The notes: generated from the letters alone by a model not told the origin. Positions 22,320 to 35,209 are shown, counted from the stretch's first letter. The stretch is 64,000 nt of DNA from Erythrobasidium yunnanense (GCA_001600175.1 BCJC01000008.1:1056781-1120780), one strand, 5' to 3'. Translations and numbers: made by a program.

Positions 22320-25049
22320 ATGACCTCGTCGAGCCGGATCGCACAATTCAGCCCGTTCGCATCAACGCTGTCGCCAGAGTTCTGGACCGCTTTTTCGAAG
22401 CTCAAAATTGACCACCTCCAGCTGTCTGATGCTGCAGTCCCCATCGTTGGCAAATATCATCCTGGAAAGAGCGTCTTGGACCGCGAGACCGGCCAGCAAT
22501 TGAGCTTGGGCACATCCATCCATTTCGAAGACACAGCCTTCAGCGAAGATCCTGCAGCAGCTGCTTCGTCGTCTAGCTCACAGGCTGTTGAAAAGAGGTG
22601 CGCGTTGGTAATAATGTGAGTCTCCTGATCGATTACGCTTATCGAGACCTTCGTTACATTTCAAGCTCGCAAGGATGCGCTGTACAAGGCAAGCTCCTGA
22701 ACTTCAATACTATCGAGGCCTTCAAGAGTGCAGACAAGCAAGTCCTCTTCAGCGCGGCTGCGAATGAGGTCCGTCCAAACACCGCGCCTATTGGCTTTAT
22801 ATGCTGATAGAGCTATGCATTGAACAGCTATGGCAGACGATAACGTCCTCAAACGAGACAACTGCGTCATCGCTCAATACAGTCCTCGTGATCGCGTTCG
22901 CAGACCTAAAGAAGTATCAGTTTTACTACTGGTTCGCATTTCCTGCTTTCATTGCAAAGCCAGCATGGAAGCAGGCTTCGGACTGGTCTAGCATGTCTGA
23001 AGCTTTCCCGGCAGAGGAGGTAAGCCGTTTCGACTGAAATTAGTTATTGTCATTTTTACTAACGCGTATGTGCGCAGTGTGAAGCGATACGGGCCACATA
23101 CACGCGGCATGTTGCAAGCGAAGGTGCTCAAGAAGCTAGCGCATGCTTGTTGCACAAAGCGCAGGACGGGAAATATACCTCGGGCCGTTTAGCCAGCGCA
23201 GGCACTTTCTTAGCGAATCTGCCTCCTGAACAGGTAGAATGTCTTCTACATTCCTGAAAGATGACCCACTGATGCGTGTAGGCAGCGACTCCTACTCTTC
23301 GTCGACCCATCTTCCGACTCTCAGGCCGTTGGTTGGCCTTTACGTAATATTTTAGCATACCTTGCTTTGCAACACAGGCTTCGCGATCTACGTGTGATAT
23401 GTCTGAGGTCGAGCGCAAAGGAGAGCCTATATGGCCACATCAGACTGGAAGCAGAGGATGCCTACAATCCGAAAGCTCCAGTATCCCTAGGATGGGAGAA
23501 GAACTTGGCTGGCAAGCTAGCGCCGCGCATGGCGGACTTAGGCGGAATGATGGATCCGAGAAGGTGAGTCGCATCGAATTTTACGTACTGTCGAACATAA
23601 CGATTGTAAATAATGCAGGCTTGCCGATCAAGCGGTCGACCTTAATCTGAAGCTTATGCGTTGGCGCATCCTACCAAACCTTGACTTAGACAAGGTTAAG
23701 AATACGAAGTGTCTTTTGCTGGGCGCAGGCACACTGGGTTGCTACGTATCTAGAGGGTTGATGGTGCGCAGAGCTGCCAGATCCCCTGTAAATGCCAGCT
23801 GAAACTATGTGAGACAGGCTTGGGGCGTTCGAAAGATAACGTTGGTCGACTCTGGCAAGGTCTCGTACTCCAATCCGGTGCGGCAGCCTTTGTTTGAGTT
23901 CGCAGACTGCTTCGAGGGCGGTAAAGCCAAAGCTGCATGCGCTGCGGAGGCCCTCAAGCGTATATATCCGAGTGTGGTAAGCTTATTCGCTTCCTACCAG
24001 AAGCTCCGCGCCTGAAGTCTTCCAAGGACGCAGCCGGTATACAGCTAGCGATCCCGATGCCTGGTCATCCCGTTCCAGATACTCTCGTCAATGCAACGCG
24101 GCAGGCCGTACAAGATCTTTCGGACCTCATTGATCAGCATGATGTGGTATATCTGCTAATGGACTCGCGCGAAAGTCGATGGCTGCCGACGATGCTCGGA
24201 GCTGCCAAAGGCAAGGTGGGTGTGGCCATCGAGATATATGGAGGATCCTTCGCTGACATCTTCCATTTGGGCGCAGCTGGTGATGAATGCTGCCCTGGGC
24301 TTCGACAACTGTGTGGTTGCCAGACATGGCATGCTTGAACAGCCTCTATCGGAGCGTCTTGGCTGCTACTAGTACGTCTGACATCCACATTATGACATTT
24401 CCCGTCTAATCACGTTACCGCTTCTCAGCTGCACAGACATTGTCGCCCCAACAGATGTAGGTGGCCTCTCAAAGCTGCTTGTGATCTTTACTGATGCAAG
24501 TCTAGTCGTTGAGTGATCGCACGCTAGATCAGATGTGCACAGTAACGAGACCTGGACTAGCTGCCATAGCTAGCGCCACAGCTGTCGAGCTTATGACAGC
24601 TGTGCTGCAGCATCCGAAAGGGTAGATCGACGTAACTTGCAGGCATAGAGCACTGGCTTATGTCGTCTATGTCAGATCGCGTGCGCCTTCTGAGTGCGAA
24701 AGAAAGCCAGATTCCGCATGGAGCTCGACGTTAGGCGCTGTTCCGCACACAATCAGAGGGTTCCTATCGGATTTCACGCAGCTCAAGATCACTGGCAAAG
24801 CCTATGGCAACTGCACAGCGTGCTCTGAAAAGGTCAGCGAAGATGAGCGGTATCGCTTAACTTGGGCTGACTGGAAATAACCAAACTCAACAGATCGTCA
24901 ACGCGTACCGCGAAGGAGGCTTCGATATGCTCAAAAAGGTCTTTGACGATGCGAAGTACCTGGAAGAGCTTACTGGTCTCGATGTACTACATAAAGAGAC
25001 AGAAGCCATTCTGGAAGCTGTCGATTGGGACGAAGAAGACGATTTCTAG
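22320..25049 (+). CDS. ATG7: Autophagy E1-like activating enzyme ATG7
   Basis: Activates ATG8 and ATG12 in the cytosol for autophagosome formation. About ten or more exons. The N-terminal domain begins [17 protein letters not shown] and includes [18 protein letters not shown] and [18 protein letters not shown], strong ATG7 marks. The C-terminal adenylation domain has [34 protein letters not shown] (ATP site GxGxxG), [31 protein letters not shown] and [15 protein letters not shown]. The catalytic cysteine sits in [17 protein letters not shown]. The C-terminus [10 protein letters not shown]...CTACS is followed by the acidic tail WDEEDDF. It is an ordinary housekeeping gene in the middle of metabolic clusters. 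Confidence 0.93.
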
Positions 25050-25092
25050 CAGGTTCGCCCGCTTTTCTAGCACTTCAACAGATACTTCTAGT

Positions 25093-27154
25093 CTATTTCA
25101 CCCACGCTACGCCCTTCCCTTGGCCTTGCATGATTCCTGCTGGCGGCTGTACGCGAGTGCTCGCTTTTGAGTTGTCTTGCTGTTGTAGAGCATTTCCAGT
25201 TGCAGAAGTACTTTGGCTCTGAACTTGGGTAGCACCGCCTGCGAAGACAGGAGCTGGCAGGGGACGTGCTTTGACTGAAGTTGGACGCAATTTGTCAGTT
25301 TCAGGAGAAGAAATAGGCTAGGCGAACTCACGCTGATCGAGAACCTGCTTGGCGACCAGTCCTTGCGCCAAGAATCGGCCTGTGAACTGTCTAGTCCTCC
25401 TTTGCTCAGTCACTCCGATGGTCGAACCATCAACTGCAAAGCCAATGTTTCCACCTAGGACCTCTTCCTGATTGAGCAGTCCGCTTGTAGAACCAGACGA
25501 GCTTTCTGTCCATCTGACGGTTTTGAGGTTGCCCTTGAGAAGCATCAACTCTCGCACTAGCTCCTTCTCCTCTTTTCCTGCCAGTTTGGCTAGCTTCTCT
25601 GTTCCGATACTTGTGTACAGCTTCAGCAGAGTTCGCAAGTCGCCAACGCTCAGAGTTGGCTTGATGGCATCCAAGAAGACTGTGACTGTATGCTGGAAGG
25701 GATCGGAGACGTTGTCGAGCAGGGTGACATCGTGGTAGGGAGGGGTCTGAGGGGAGATGGATTTGGGAGCGCCGAATCTGAAAAGTTCCTCGAAGAGAGG
25801 AAGAGAACTCTCTCCGCCATTTGAAAGCACTTCAAATTGCTCATTGTACTTCTCATTGCTTCGAAGAGCTTCTCTGGCCTCCCTTACTTCCCTCGAATCT
25901 TCCCATCTCGAAGGCGACAGAGCGTGTGCTATTGCGAGAAGCGCCAACATACGATCTGCCTGCTTGGCTACTGCATCTCCGCCTGCGCTTTGGGCGCGAC
26001 CGCGTTTCGGTCCAGCGAAGAATAGGTAACCTCGCGAAAGATGGTAGATGGCATCGGAATAGCGCTGCATCATAAGGTAGGAATATCCAATGTGGTAGTG
26101 CAAGCTGACGTGAGCTGCTGGGACATCCCTTGTTGGCTGTTGATGTCGAGAGCTCAGCCCGAACCTTCCTGCCGCAAGCTTTAAGGCAGGAACTCACAAG
26201 CTTTTTCAAGTCGATCTCGTCAAGCATCTTGAGAGCGAGCGTGTAGTCTCCGAGAAGAGCGTGGACTCGAACGAGGGTGATGACTGAGTATAGACCGAGC
26301 ATTTTGTAGAGGTTTCGAGTGCCGTACTCTCCAGCGGCCTCATCGACTGCCTCCTGCGATTCTCCCTTCTTGACAGCTTTGAGCTGATCTAGGATCTTGG
26401 ACTTTTGTATGAGAGAATATAGAACATTCAGGACCGAATAGCAGGACCAGACTTGAGGGTTCTCAGCTAGGAGAGCCACTTCATCCTGCGACTTGTTCTT
26501 TGGGCGTGATCGCCAGATGGAGAATGAGGAGAACTGCCAGACAAACTCGTCTACGAGATCCCATAGCCATTGTACTGGCAGGTCTAGGGGGACTGGGCCT
26601 TCCGAGTTGAGAATGTAATTGAAGATGGCGCAATAATTTTCGTACGAGCTGAATCTATCGTCGATGTTGGGCGTGAGCTTGGAGTAGATGTGTCTGAAGT
26701 AGAGCTCCTTGTAAAATATTCCGAAAACCTCGTTTCCTTCGACAAGGGTCGAGACGACCTCGACTTCTGGCCATTCCACCTGCGAATAGTGCTCCTGTGT
26801 AAGGCGTGTGAAGGTGGATGTGTATAGATTGTGGATCTGCGACACATTGCTGGCCGACATTGCGTTTCTGAGGGAGGTAATGAAGCTCTTTACGTTGGCT
26901 GGGAGCGCCTGGCCAGCGGCAATGTCTGCAGCACGCTGTTGCTTCGTCTGCTCATCTTCTTCGTCGTCTTCAGCCGCTCCCTTCTGTCTTGGGATGTCGT
27001 CTGAAAGGTACTCGTCCTGGAAAAAGCGTCAGAAACAGACGGCGAAAAGCTGGCATCAGCACAGCGTCGTTGTAGACGGTATATCGCTGCTCACGTCGTC
27101 GTCATCGTCCATGTCGCCGTATCGCGGCCTGTTGTTCTGCGTTGTCGTCGCCAT
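25093..27154 (-). CDS. Translation initiation factor eIF3 subunit L
   Basis: Subunit of the eIF3 scaffold that helps recruit mRNA to the 40S ribosome. The first exon ([19 protein letters not shown]) is followed by [13 protein letters not shown] and a long exon. Hallmarks: [72 protein letters not shown], then [19 protein letters not shown] and [19 protein letters not shown] of the PCI region. The last exon is Gln/Ala/Gly-rich and ends GVAWVK. Its 3' end lies 43 bases from that of ATG7 (convergent). It is divergent from COQ2 with 105 bases between the starts. Confidence 0.93.
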
Positions 27155-27259
27155 TTTTTGCGCGAGCCTTGGACGAGTTCGAGCAAAAGAGAGAAAGCAC
27201 AAAAAGGTCGGAAAGCGTCAAGACAGCTGAAGCTACAGGATCGCATCAAGATACACGCT
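27155..27259. promoter_or_regulatory. Bidirectional promoter eIF3L / COQ2
   Basis: The two start codons are only 105 bases apart on opposite strands, so both transcripts must start in or very near this segment. No TATA-like box is obvious; CG-rich with A-rich patches. Confidence 0.5.
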
Positions 27260-28624
27260 ATGCTTCTGTCGCGGATCCCTCAGTCATGCTCGAGAATTAG
27301 GCCTGCTTTGTCTGCTGGTTCCGGCGCGAGATGGCCCTCTTCATCGCGAACTGCAATTCTGACTAGGACTTCTTCGTCTTTTGTATCTTCTACATGCCAC
27401 TCATGTCTGCGACTTCACGCCCGTCAGAGTCCTTCTGTACTGTTCGCGATCCGCTCGGCGTCTACTACTTCACCTACCCGACAATCCTTATCCTCACATT
27501 CCTCTACTGCAAGTACTACATCGATCGCATCTCCCCCTCCCTCCTGGCTTGACAAGCTTCCTTCGCGGATCCGCTGGACGAGGCCGTACTTCGAGCTTTC
27601 TCGCTTGGATAAGCCTATCGGGTCATGGCTTCTGTACTGGCCATGCGCGTGGGCGATTACTATGGCCGCATACTCGTGCGCCTTTCCTGTCACAAGCACG
27701 CTCTGGCAGCTAGCTTTGTTCGGGACTGGAGCGGTAGTCATGAGGGGAGCTGGCTGTACCATCAACGATTTGTGGGATAAAGATATCGATGATAAAGTTG
27801 GTGAGTAGCTGAAGCTCCTGTTGAGCGGATCGGACAGGGCTAAAAGCCTGTCACGCAGATCGAACAAAGCTGCGACCACTGGCTGCGAAGACAGTCACAC
27901 CCTTTCAAGCCATCACTTTCCTTGGTCTGCAGTTATCAGTCGGATTAGCCGTCCTGACTCAGCTCAATCTATATAGGTAGGCTCTAGTCGAATCCTTGAA
28001 GGCTTGTGTAAACTTACACTGTGACAACCAGTATCTTCCTGGGCGCAGCATCGCTATCTGTGGTCATCGTATACCCTTTGATGAAGAGGATCACATACTG
28101 GCCACAATTCGTCCTCGGCTTAGCTTTCAATTGGGGAGCTCTGCTTGGCTCATCGGCCATTCTCGGGCATACAAACTGGATGGTCGCACTGCCTCTCTAT
28201 GCTGGTAGCATTTGCTGGACGCTCGTCTACGATACCATCTATGCTCACCAGGTGCGTCCCAATTTGGCCTTGTTTTAGCCCAACGTCCTGAAATTGCCCA
28301 ATCTATCAGGACAAGGCCGACGATGTAACAGCCAACGTCCGCTCGACAGCTCTTCTGTTCGGCTCTCAGACAAAGCCCATCCTCACAGGCTTCTCGCTAT
28401 CTTTCCTCTCCCTTCTCTCCCTGGCCGGCTACCTCAACGAACAAGGTCTGCCCTTCTATGGTGTCAGCGTGTTAGGTGCCGCAGTGCATCTAGCCTGGCA
28501 GCTGCGGGGCTTGAAGACGGAGGATAGACCTGATTGCTGGATGAGGTTCAAAAGCAATCGCGACCTGGGCGCTATCGTATGGGCAGGCCTCTTCGTAGAC
28601 TATTTGGCTTCGACTTCGTTCTAG
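27260..28624 (+). CDS. COQ2: 4-hydroxybenzoate polyprenyltransferase, mitochondrial
   Basis: Attaches the polyprenyl tail to 4-hydroxybenzoate in ubiquinone synthesis, inner mitochondrial membrane. The first ~90 residues are Ser/Arg/Thr-rich without acidic residues, a mitochondrial presequence. The UbiA core starts [20 protein letters not shown] and holds the first Asp-rich site in [16 protein letters not shown] and the second in [13 protein letters not shown]. Between and after them lie hydrophobic helices ([24 protein letters not shown]). A late [20 protein letters not shown] is also typical. Three or four short introns. Start 27260 chosen as the ATG opening the presequence. Confidence 0.93.
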
Positions 28625-29047
28625 ATATGTTACGGACGAGTCATAGAGCGGTATAACACAACGACAAGTTGAAGTGCGGTCACATTACGAAAAGACTGCA
28701 AGAAAGTCGAGATAGATAGCGGCCGAAGTTTGGGTAAAGGCATTCAAAGCAGGAACTCCGCCATATTGGAAAGGCGGAATTGGTGTCTTTGCAAGCGACA
28801 TCCGCCTACTCAAAAACAATGGCAGCATGCAACGGCACTGTGGGCAAGAAGTCCGCCTGCAGGCCACGATGTGTTGTCGGCCAGGCGGCCAGCCCCACAG
28901 CAAGAGCCACCTTCTTGTAGCCTACCGACTCTGCCACCTTCGGGAAAGGGCTACAGCGCTTGACTGCACCTTCTAAGTAGAAAGGGCGGGCTCTGGGCAA
29001 CAGACTTCGTCCGACCAGTGACGGTAGCTGAAGTTCAGAAGACTCAA
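28625..29047. other. Convergent 3' region between COQ2 and the first Zn2Cys6 gene
   Basis: About 420 bases with only short shadow frames; expected to hold two 3' UTRs. Nothing further recognised. Confidence 0.5.
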
Positions 29048-31727
29048 TCATTGTTGTCCGTGCTGCTGCTGGGTGTGTGTCCCGATCTGCATGGTTGGGG
29101 CAGAGTTCTCCATATCGAAAATGTCTAGCCAGGACGGGCCATTCCAGCTGCTCCACTCCGTTGATTGCATCCCACTGTCTTCCGTATTGACATCGAAGAA
29201 GTCAAGTACTGGCATTGGAAGTTCCATAGCAGATAGGCTTGAACCGGCGGGCGCTAGTGATGAAGCCGTGTTGAAGGCACTACTTTGATCATAGGCGACA
29301 TCGGTGTTCAATGGGAGGTTCCAGTCCGCGGCCTGGAGTAACAGTGTATCCAGATCAACAGGCTCGGCGGAGGTGTTCGTGCCGACCATATCAAATAGCT
29401 CCTGGCTAAACGCCTCGAACATTCGGGACGGCACTGTCAGATTTTGCGGTGGAGGCGCGACTGTATACAAAATCAACTTCACCATCACCGCTGACGGAAG
29501 GTGCTCTCTCCTACTCACCGGCGGGCGCGCCTTGCGATATGCTATTCAGCGAGACTCGCCACTTCTTCATTAGTTGAATCACGCTGAGGTAGCTCCCTCT
29601 AGCATGTACGTGCCGGATAGCTAGGGCAGAAAGGACTCCGAGACATGTCAGGAGATTGTCTTTGGCGATTTGTGAAGCATTCGGATCGCCCGGATTCTCT
29701 TGCTTGTGTATGATATAGACGAGGGTTGTAGCCGCTGTAAAAACTTGATGCACACTGACTGAGGCAATGCGACGGAAGGTGTAGATCCGTCTGTAGAGCT
29801 TGAGAAGGGTCGCCATGCTAGTAGTGGCGGAGCAGCATACGGAAAAGGCATTGCTCTTTGTGTCCGCCAGAAATGGGCGGTGTAACAGCAGCATGGTCGC
29901 ATAGAATTGTAGGCTGCCGTTGCAAGCTCAGCATATTCTCGCGGTCACTCGGGCGTAATACTCACTGTAGCAAAAGAACTGGTGCCGATGGCGAGGGCTG
30001 GAGATCCAAATCTAGTTCCTCGGATTCGGGAAGACTCTTTTTCCAGGCCAGAAGACGCTCATGACAATCGAAAGCGACGGATCGGTTTGGCTTGTGAAAG
30101 AGCTGACCGGAGTATAGCTCTTCCAATATAGTATCGGTGATGCGAAGGAGGCTGACAAGACTTCCAGAGAACGACAGTGCCGCATCACCGGTTGAGTGAG
30201 GATGAGGACAAGAGATGTCACGATTTCCGTTTGGCAAGCGTCCGACATAGACGCTCCAGCCACGGTCGTAGATGTATATACCCCACCAAGCGACATTGCG
30301 CATGTGGTAGTGCTGTAGCGTAAGGCGGCCTTTCTCCAGCCATGCTGTGGAATCTTTGTGAAGTCCAAGATCTATGGCGCACGACATGGCCATTCCGTGA
30401 TACAGGTATCTGTGCATTCAGGTAGTCAGCTTGAACAATCTTACCGATGCAGAATAGTAGCACCCTCTAGCATCCCTCCCAACGCAAACCTCCCTAGAGC
30501 CCATGATAGCCAAGGCTTGCACAGTCGTTTCTCGCGGATTGTCCATCTCTACATCCAAACAGATTCTAGCCTTGCGCATAAAGCTGTCACCGCTGACTTC
30601 GGGGCCTCCCGCTCCCGCCGATACTGCTTCGTCCAGAAATGGAGCCGCGTACGCCAGAATGGCGTAATAAAGAGTCCAAGAGAAGAAAGGAGTGTCTTTC
30701 TGATCAATAAGACAAGTGCGATACGCGCGCATGAAACTTTCTTGATGGACAATATAGAAGAAGGAATTGTGCCATATGAAGTACAGGGACAAGAGTCGTT
30801 TTTCCATCTCCGAATTGGTTGGTTGTCCTTCGCCGGCTTTTATGAGTGCTTGAACAGTAAGCGAATTGAGCTGCTGTGTAGAAGAATCGCGGGGAGCCGA
30901 GATGCCTCCATGCACGAGATGGCGATTGGAGGTAGGGCCGTAGTAGCGTAGCTGACCTCCGGCTGCCCATGAGACTCTCCCACTGACTCCTGCCATCTGC
31001 GCCGCCAGGGATTGCCCATAGTCGCCAGCCGGGGTGAAGATACCATCCATGGGTGCTTGCTGGATATCGTGCGCGACGACTGCAGCCGTCTCGGCCATGT
31101 GATGGTCATATTGCTGAGGCCGCGATTGATCGTCATCGTGAGTCGGGCTCAAGGTGCTAAGTGTCGGCAGTTGTTGTATATTGGTAGGCTGGTTGCTTGG
31201 CCCGAGCATATCATCTCCTAGACCGAACAGATCATGAACAGCATTGTCTTCTGAAGGAGGTAGGACGGCATTGAAAGAGTTTTGGGAGCTGTTGTTCATG
31301 AGAGGTGGGTTTGTATTGCTTCCGCTTGCTTCGGGGGCCGGGGACGTCGTTTTCTTTCGTTTAGCAGATCTGTCAGCAAGCGTCAACTCCGATGATGAGG
31401 ATTGCCATTAGATGCAGGCTGACGGTATCTTGCGCATGTCTAGGTCTGGCATTGTGCACTCTTTCCCAAGTACGACGCAGGCGGTACACTTTGGCTTCTC
31501 ATTATCGCAACGGGCTTTGCGCCTGATGGTCCATGTTTAGCTTGGTGCTGGCAGACGCATAGAAATGATTCTGACCTGCGACATTCTAGACATGCTTTCG
31601 AAGCCCTTTTGGACGACCGCTGATGCTTGCCGCGCTGGCTCCGCAGAGAAGGTAGATTGTTGTCTGCCTTCTTAGAGCTGTCAGCCGTCGACGGAACTGA
31701 TATGTCCCCTTCGTCATCTTCTCCCAT
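29048..31727 (-). CDS. Zn2Cys6 transcription factor with fungal-specific domain
   Basis: Nuclear DNA-binding regulator. The Zn cluster is split by an intron inside ECR/RRKARC and reads KACLECRRRKARCDNEKPKC followed by TACVVLGKEC: six cysteines in the expected spacing, preceded by basic residues. A Gln/Ser/Asn-rich linker follows. Then comes the middle-homology region (EKRLLSLYFIWHNSFFYIVH, RYLYHGMAMSCAIDLGLHK, NVAWWGIYIYDRGWSVYVGR) and FYATMLLLHRPFL. The C-terminal ~150 residues are acidic and hydrophobic (VPSRMFEAFSQELFDM; LPMPVLDFFDVN; WLDIFDMENSAP), a likely activation domain. ATG 31727 is used because the upstream frame opens with TTG. It is the only such regulator near the BVMO block and the sugar-porter/SDR arm, so it is their best candidate regulator (inference). 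Confidence 0.88.
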
Positions 31728-31937
31728 CGCGTCAAGGGGATAGCCGCGACTTCCGGTACGCAGAGGCAAGAGAGGGGATTGTCTTGAAAGGCCCTTCTAC
31801 TTTTTACTTCAGATCTACGTTTGCGCTTCTATAGCAGCTTCTAATGTAGCTCATCGGCAGCTAGGGATACATGATTCTATTGTTCTGACGCGCAATCTTT
31901 CTCCTCCCTATTCATCGCCTCGCTACAAGTTACGACA

Positions 31938-33846
31938 TTACCTCTTCACTCCCTTGATGCCTTTGGATTCAGCTATCTCTTCTCGCTGCACCTCTGCTTT
32001 CTGGTATACGGCTTCCTCTCCATTTGCGATCTGATGCGATTTGTCTTTGGAGTATTGCCCTTCTTGCATTGCGAGTTTAGCCTGTTTTCCCGACCTTGGT
32101 AGGTAACCAAGATGGTTGAAGAGAAGCTCAAGCTCTTCCATAGTATATCCTGCAGTTTCTGGAATGCAGAAATAGACGAAGGCCAGAGCGACGAAAGTCA
32201 TGACGGTGTAGAAAACGTAGATCTTGTATCCGATTGCCTCCAACGCTGGTGGTGTAGACTTGACTGTCACGAAGGTGAAGAGCCACTCCGCAAGAGGCCT
32301 GTAGAGCTGAAAACTCAGCCATGAGCGAAATCTTGACAAGCGGAGCCACGAACCCAACAGCGCTGTTCATATGTCTGTAGCGGGTTCCAGAAATCTCCGG
32401 AGGATAGACCCAGAGCGGAGCACACCAGGTATTCGCGAAGACGAAATTGTAGAAGAAGATGGCTCCCACGCCGAGCCAGCCCCAAGCCTTGTTCCCGCTA
32501 GTTTCAGACTTTGCGACCGAGATTGTGAAGCACATTGTAGCACAGCCAGTCAGGAATGCTCCCCAGAGTAGCAGAGGTCGTCTACCCCATTTTTCGATCG
32601 TGTAAATGGTGGGCAAGGTACCGACCCAGCTGTATGCAACTTTGTAAGCTGCATCTGATAGCGCAACAGCTTTGTAACTCACTATGTCAAGCTTGCACCG
32701 CCTGCCAGAAGAAGGGTCGTATCGGCCGGTAGTCCGACGACAGTTCGGAACAGAATAGCTTGGTAGTAGACGATGACATTGTTGCCGCCAAGCTGCTGGA
32801 AGGCTTGCAGCCAGAAGATAGTGAAGACGCGTCGAGAGTTACGAAACTGCGAAGGACTCGTCAGCTTAGGTTTCGGCATTTGAACGAACCTTTCTCACCT
32901 CCGAATTGTCCCAGAACAAGGATCTCCATACAGGCTGAGTGACTGATTTCTCGAGATGGACAGCCTCGGCAATAGCTGCTATCGTAGCCTTCACTTCAGC
33001 ATCTTCTGGTCCAACTCCGCGCAAGCGGCATAAGACAGAGAGAGACTCTTCCTGCCTGTCCTTGTACCACAGGATATGTGGTGATTCGGGTAGATCATAG
33101 ACCATGGCGCCTGCCATGAGCATGAAAACACATTGAAGTGCTACTGGGAACCGCCAAGCTAGGGCTCCTCCGTAGCGTAGCATGCCGTAGTCAACCCAGT
33201 AGGCCAGAGTGATACCGAAGAGGACGATAGATAGCTCGATAGCAATGTGACGGCCCCGCACACCGGGACGCGCACACTCGGCAACCCAAGGAGGTACCGT
33301 AGAGCTTGTAAGACCAGTACCCAGACCAGCGACAACGCGGAAGACAATCACTGCGTGCACTCCATCAGCATTTCCGTTAGCTATCGTTGTATACCCAAAA
33401 TCCTACTTACTCATTGCTGGGTTGTAAGCAGCTGCTTGTACAGCACCGCCGATTGTGACAAACGCGCATCCAAGAATAATAGTCCACCGACGTCCGAGTT
33501 TGAGTCCGATGACTCCAGCAAGAATACAGCCGAATACGCAACCGATCTGATCGCGACAGCAGCTTAGCCTTCGATAGCGGTAGGAAAGTAAGCTTGGCGG
33601 CGGCCTACCTGATAGATGGATACGATAGTTGACAGCTGGTCGGCATTTGGATTATACATGGCTCGAAGGAAATCTTCATTTTCGAGGATGCCGCCAAGAA
33701 CGCCCTCTATAATGACATGAGACAGGTCGTTGGTCGTTGCGAGGCTGGTACCTACGGTCGTATCCAAAACATAGGAATGCTAGCGAGGTAGAAACGAGGA
33801 TAGCTATGCGCAATGGGCGACCGCTTAGATTGGAGAAGCCGAACAT
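31938..33846 (-). CDS. MFS sugar porter family transporter
   Basis: Twelve-helix plasma-membrane transporter of the sugar porter family. After splicing, the N-terminus MFGFSNLSGRPLRIAI runs into LCFGYDQGVLGGILENEDFL, the classical GYDQGVxxG helix 1 motif; an intron with a GTAGGT donor splits the Gln codon. Further marks: GLKLGRRWTIILG, VIVFRVVAGLGTGLTSSTVP, YDLPESPHILWYKDRQEES (PESPRWL variant), LQAFQQLGGNNVIVYYQAIL, EKWGRRPLLLWG, LWVYPPEISGTRYRHM and FCIPETAGYTMEELELLF (PETKG variant). The cytosolic tail is charged. Similar fungal proteins carry hexoses, polyols or quinate. It is divergent from an SDR gene. Confidence 0.9.
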
Positions 33847-34060
33847 GTTGGTCTGATGAGGAAGACCCAATGGAGGGAGGGAAGGCCGAGATGGAGCAAC
33901 GGCGTTCTCTTGCCCTAGGAAGAGCAACTCCTTAGCTCCTAAGGAGTGCGGGTGAGCCCTTCTTGCTTCTTTTCCGGTCGTATGCCGGGGTTTGGAAGGA
34001 GGAGGAGGCTCCTGAGAGCAGATTGTTGTTGTTGTTCTTATCACTCCTGCTGTTCATAAG
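33847..34060. promoter_or_regulatory. Divergent promoter, sugar porter / SDR
   Basis: 213 bases. It contains a perfect inverted repeat ACTCCTTAG-CTC-CTAAGGAGT at 33927-33947 and a pair of CCGG sites (33974-33977 and 33984-33987) separated by TCGTAT plus G. Purine-rich flanks (GGAGGGAGGG near 33873) are also present. Confidence 0.55.
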
Positions 34061-35209
34061 ATGGCTGTCACCAACGGGACCAACGGGCACTCATCACCTT
34101 CTGATCTTTCCACCGAAGTCTTGGTTGTTCTCGTGACTGGCGCGTCCAGCGGCAATGGACGAGGTATCGCTCTAGCAGTAGCTCAGACTGGAGCCTTCGT
34201 CGTTTGCGCGGATCTTGGTCCTGGGCATCCGGTAAGCAGGTGTTTCATATGCGGTTCAGGAGGGCGCTTTGAGCTGACTTGTCTCGGTACGGCAGGGCGG
34301 AGAGGCCCCTACGCATGAGATTATACAGTCTTCTGGCGGACTAGCAAGCTTCCATCAGCTCGATGTAACCCAAGATGATCAGTGGGAGAGAGTCGTGAAT
34401 GACTGCCGGGCCGAACATGGTCGTCTGGATGTGTGAGTATCGATCCGTTACGAGTAGCTGAGCCAACGCTGAGATGAAGTATCACAGTCTCGTCAACAAC
34501 GCTGGCATCCTTGGACCTCAGCTTCGCTTGCACGACATGAGGTCCGTGCGACCAGATCAGCTTATGCCATCTCTCTGTCTTTTCAGCTGACGCTTCCTGT
34601 GTGATAGCTTCAAACAATGGCAGGCTACTGTCAACGTCAATCTCACTGGCCCTTACCTTGGTCAGTGCAAAGTTGATGTCGCAAGATCTGTTGTATGTCC
34701 GACTGAACTTCGACGGTTTTACCAGGAATGAAGCATGTCCTACCTCTTATGCTCAAGTCCAATCCTGTGCGCAGAGGCGCTGTGCGTGGAAAGGTTATCA
34801 ACATCGCGAGTAATGGTGCTTCCTACGGAGTTCCTAAATCGCCGGTGAGACCTTCTCTGCTATAAGCGATCTCTAGCAGTACATCGTGCTGAAATATGCT
34901 TTGTCACGCTCTAAGGCATACACTGCTTCCAAGGCAGGCGTAGTTGGCCTCACCAAGCAAGCTGCTGTCGATTATTCGCGGGACGGCATCAACATCAACT
35001 CTATATCTCCAGGACTGATCCAGACACCCATGTCGACAGGCTTTCTAGCGGATCAAGCCATCATGTCGCACTTCACAGACACTACTCCTGCTGGACGTGT
35101 TGGTCTTCCAAGCGATGTAGCCGCTTCGGTCCTATTCTTGATTGGCGCAGGATCAGACTACTGTTACGGCACCGACCTCGTCGTCGATGGAGGGTATCTC
35201 TGCACCTAG
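34061..35209 (+). CDS. Short-chain dehydrogenase/reductase (classical SDR)
   Basis: Begins MAVTNGTNGHSSPSDLST, then VLVVLVTGASSGNGRGIALA with the cofactor motif. Later exons give FVVCADLG (Asp favouring NAD), FHQLDVTQDDQW, LVNNAGILGPQ, VNVNLTGPYLG, GKVINIASNGA and the catalytic AYTASKAGVVGLTK. They are followed by ININSISPGLIQTPMSTGFL and the final GTDLVVDGGYLCT. About 290 residues, five or six exons. Likely an NAD-dependent alcohol or polyol dehydrogenase; the neighbouring sugar porter suggests a polyol or sugar-derived substrate (inference). Confidence 0.87.

Noticed and set aside
21998-22453. 151-codon minus-strand frame over ATG7 exon 1
   Set aside because: Antisense to the ATG7 start; no conserved motif.
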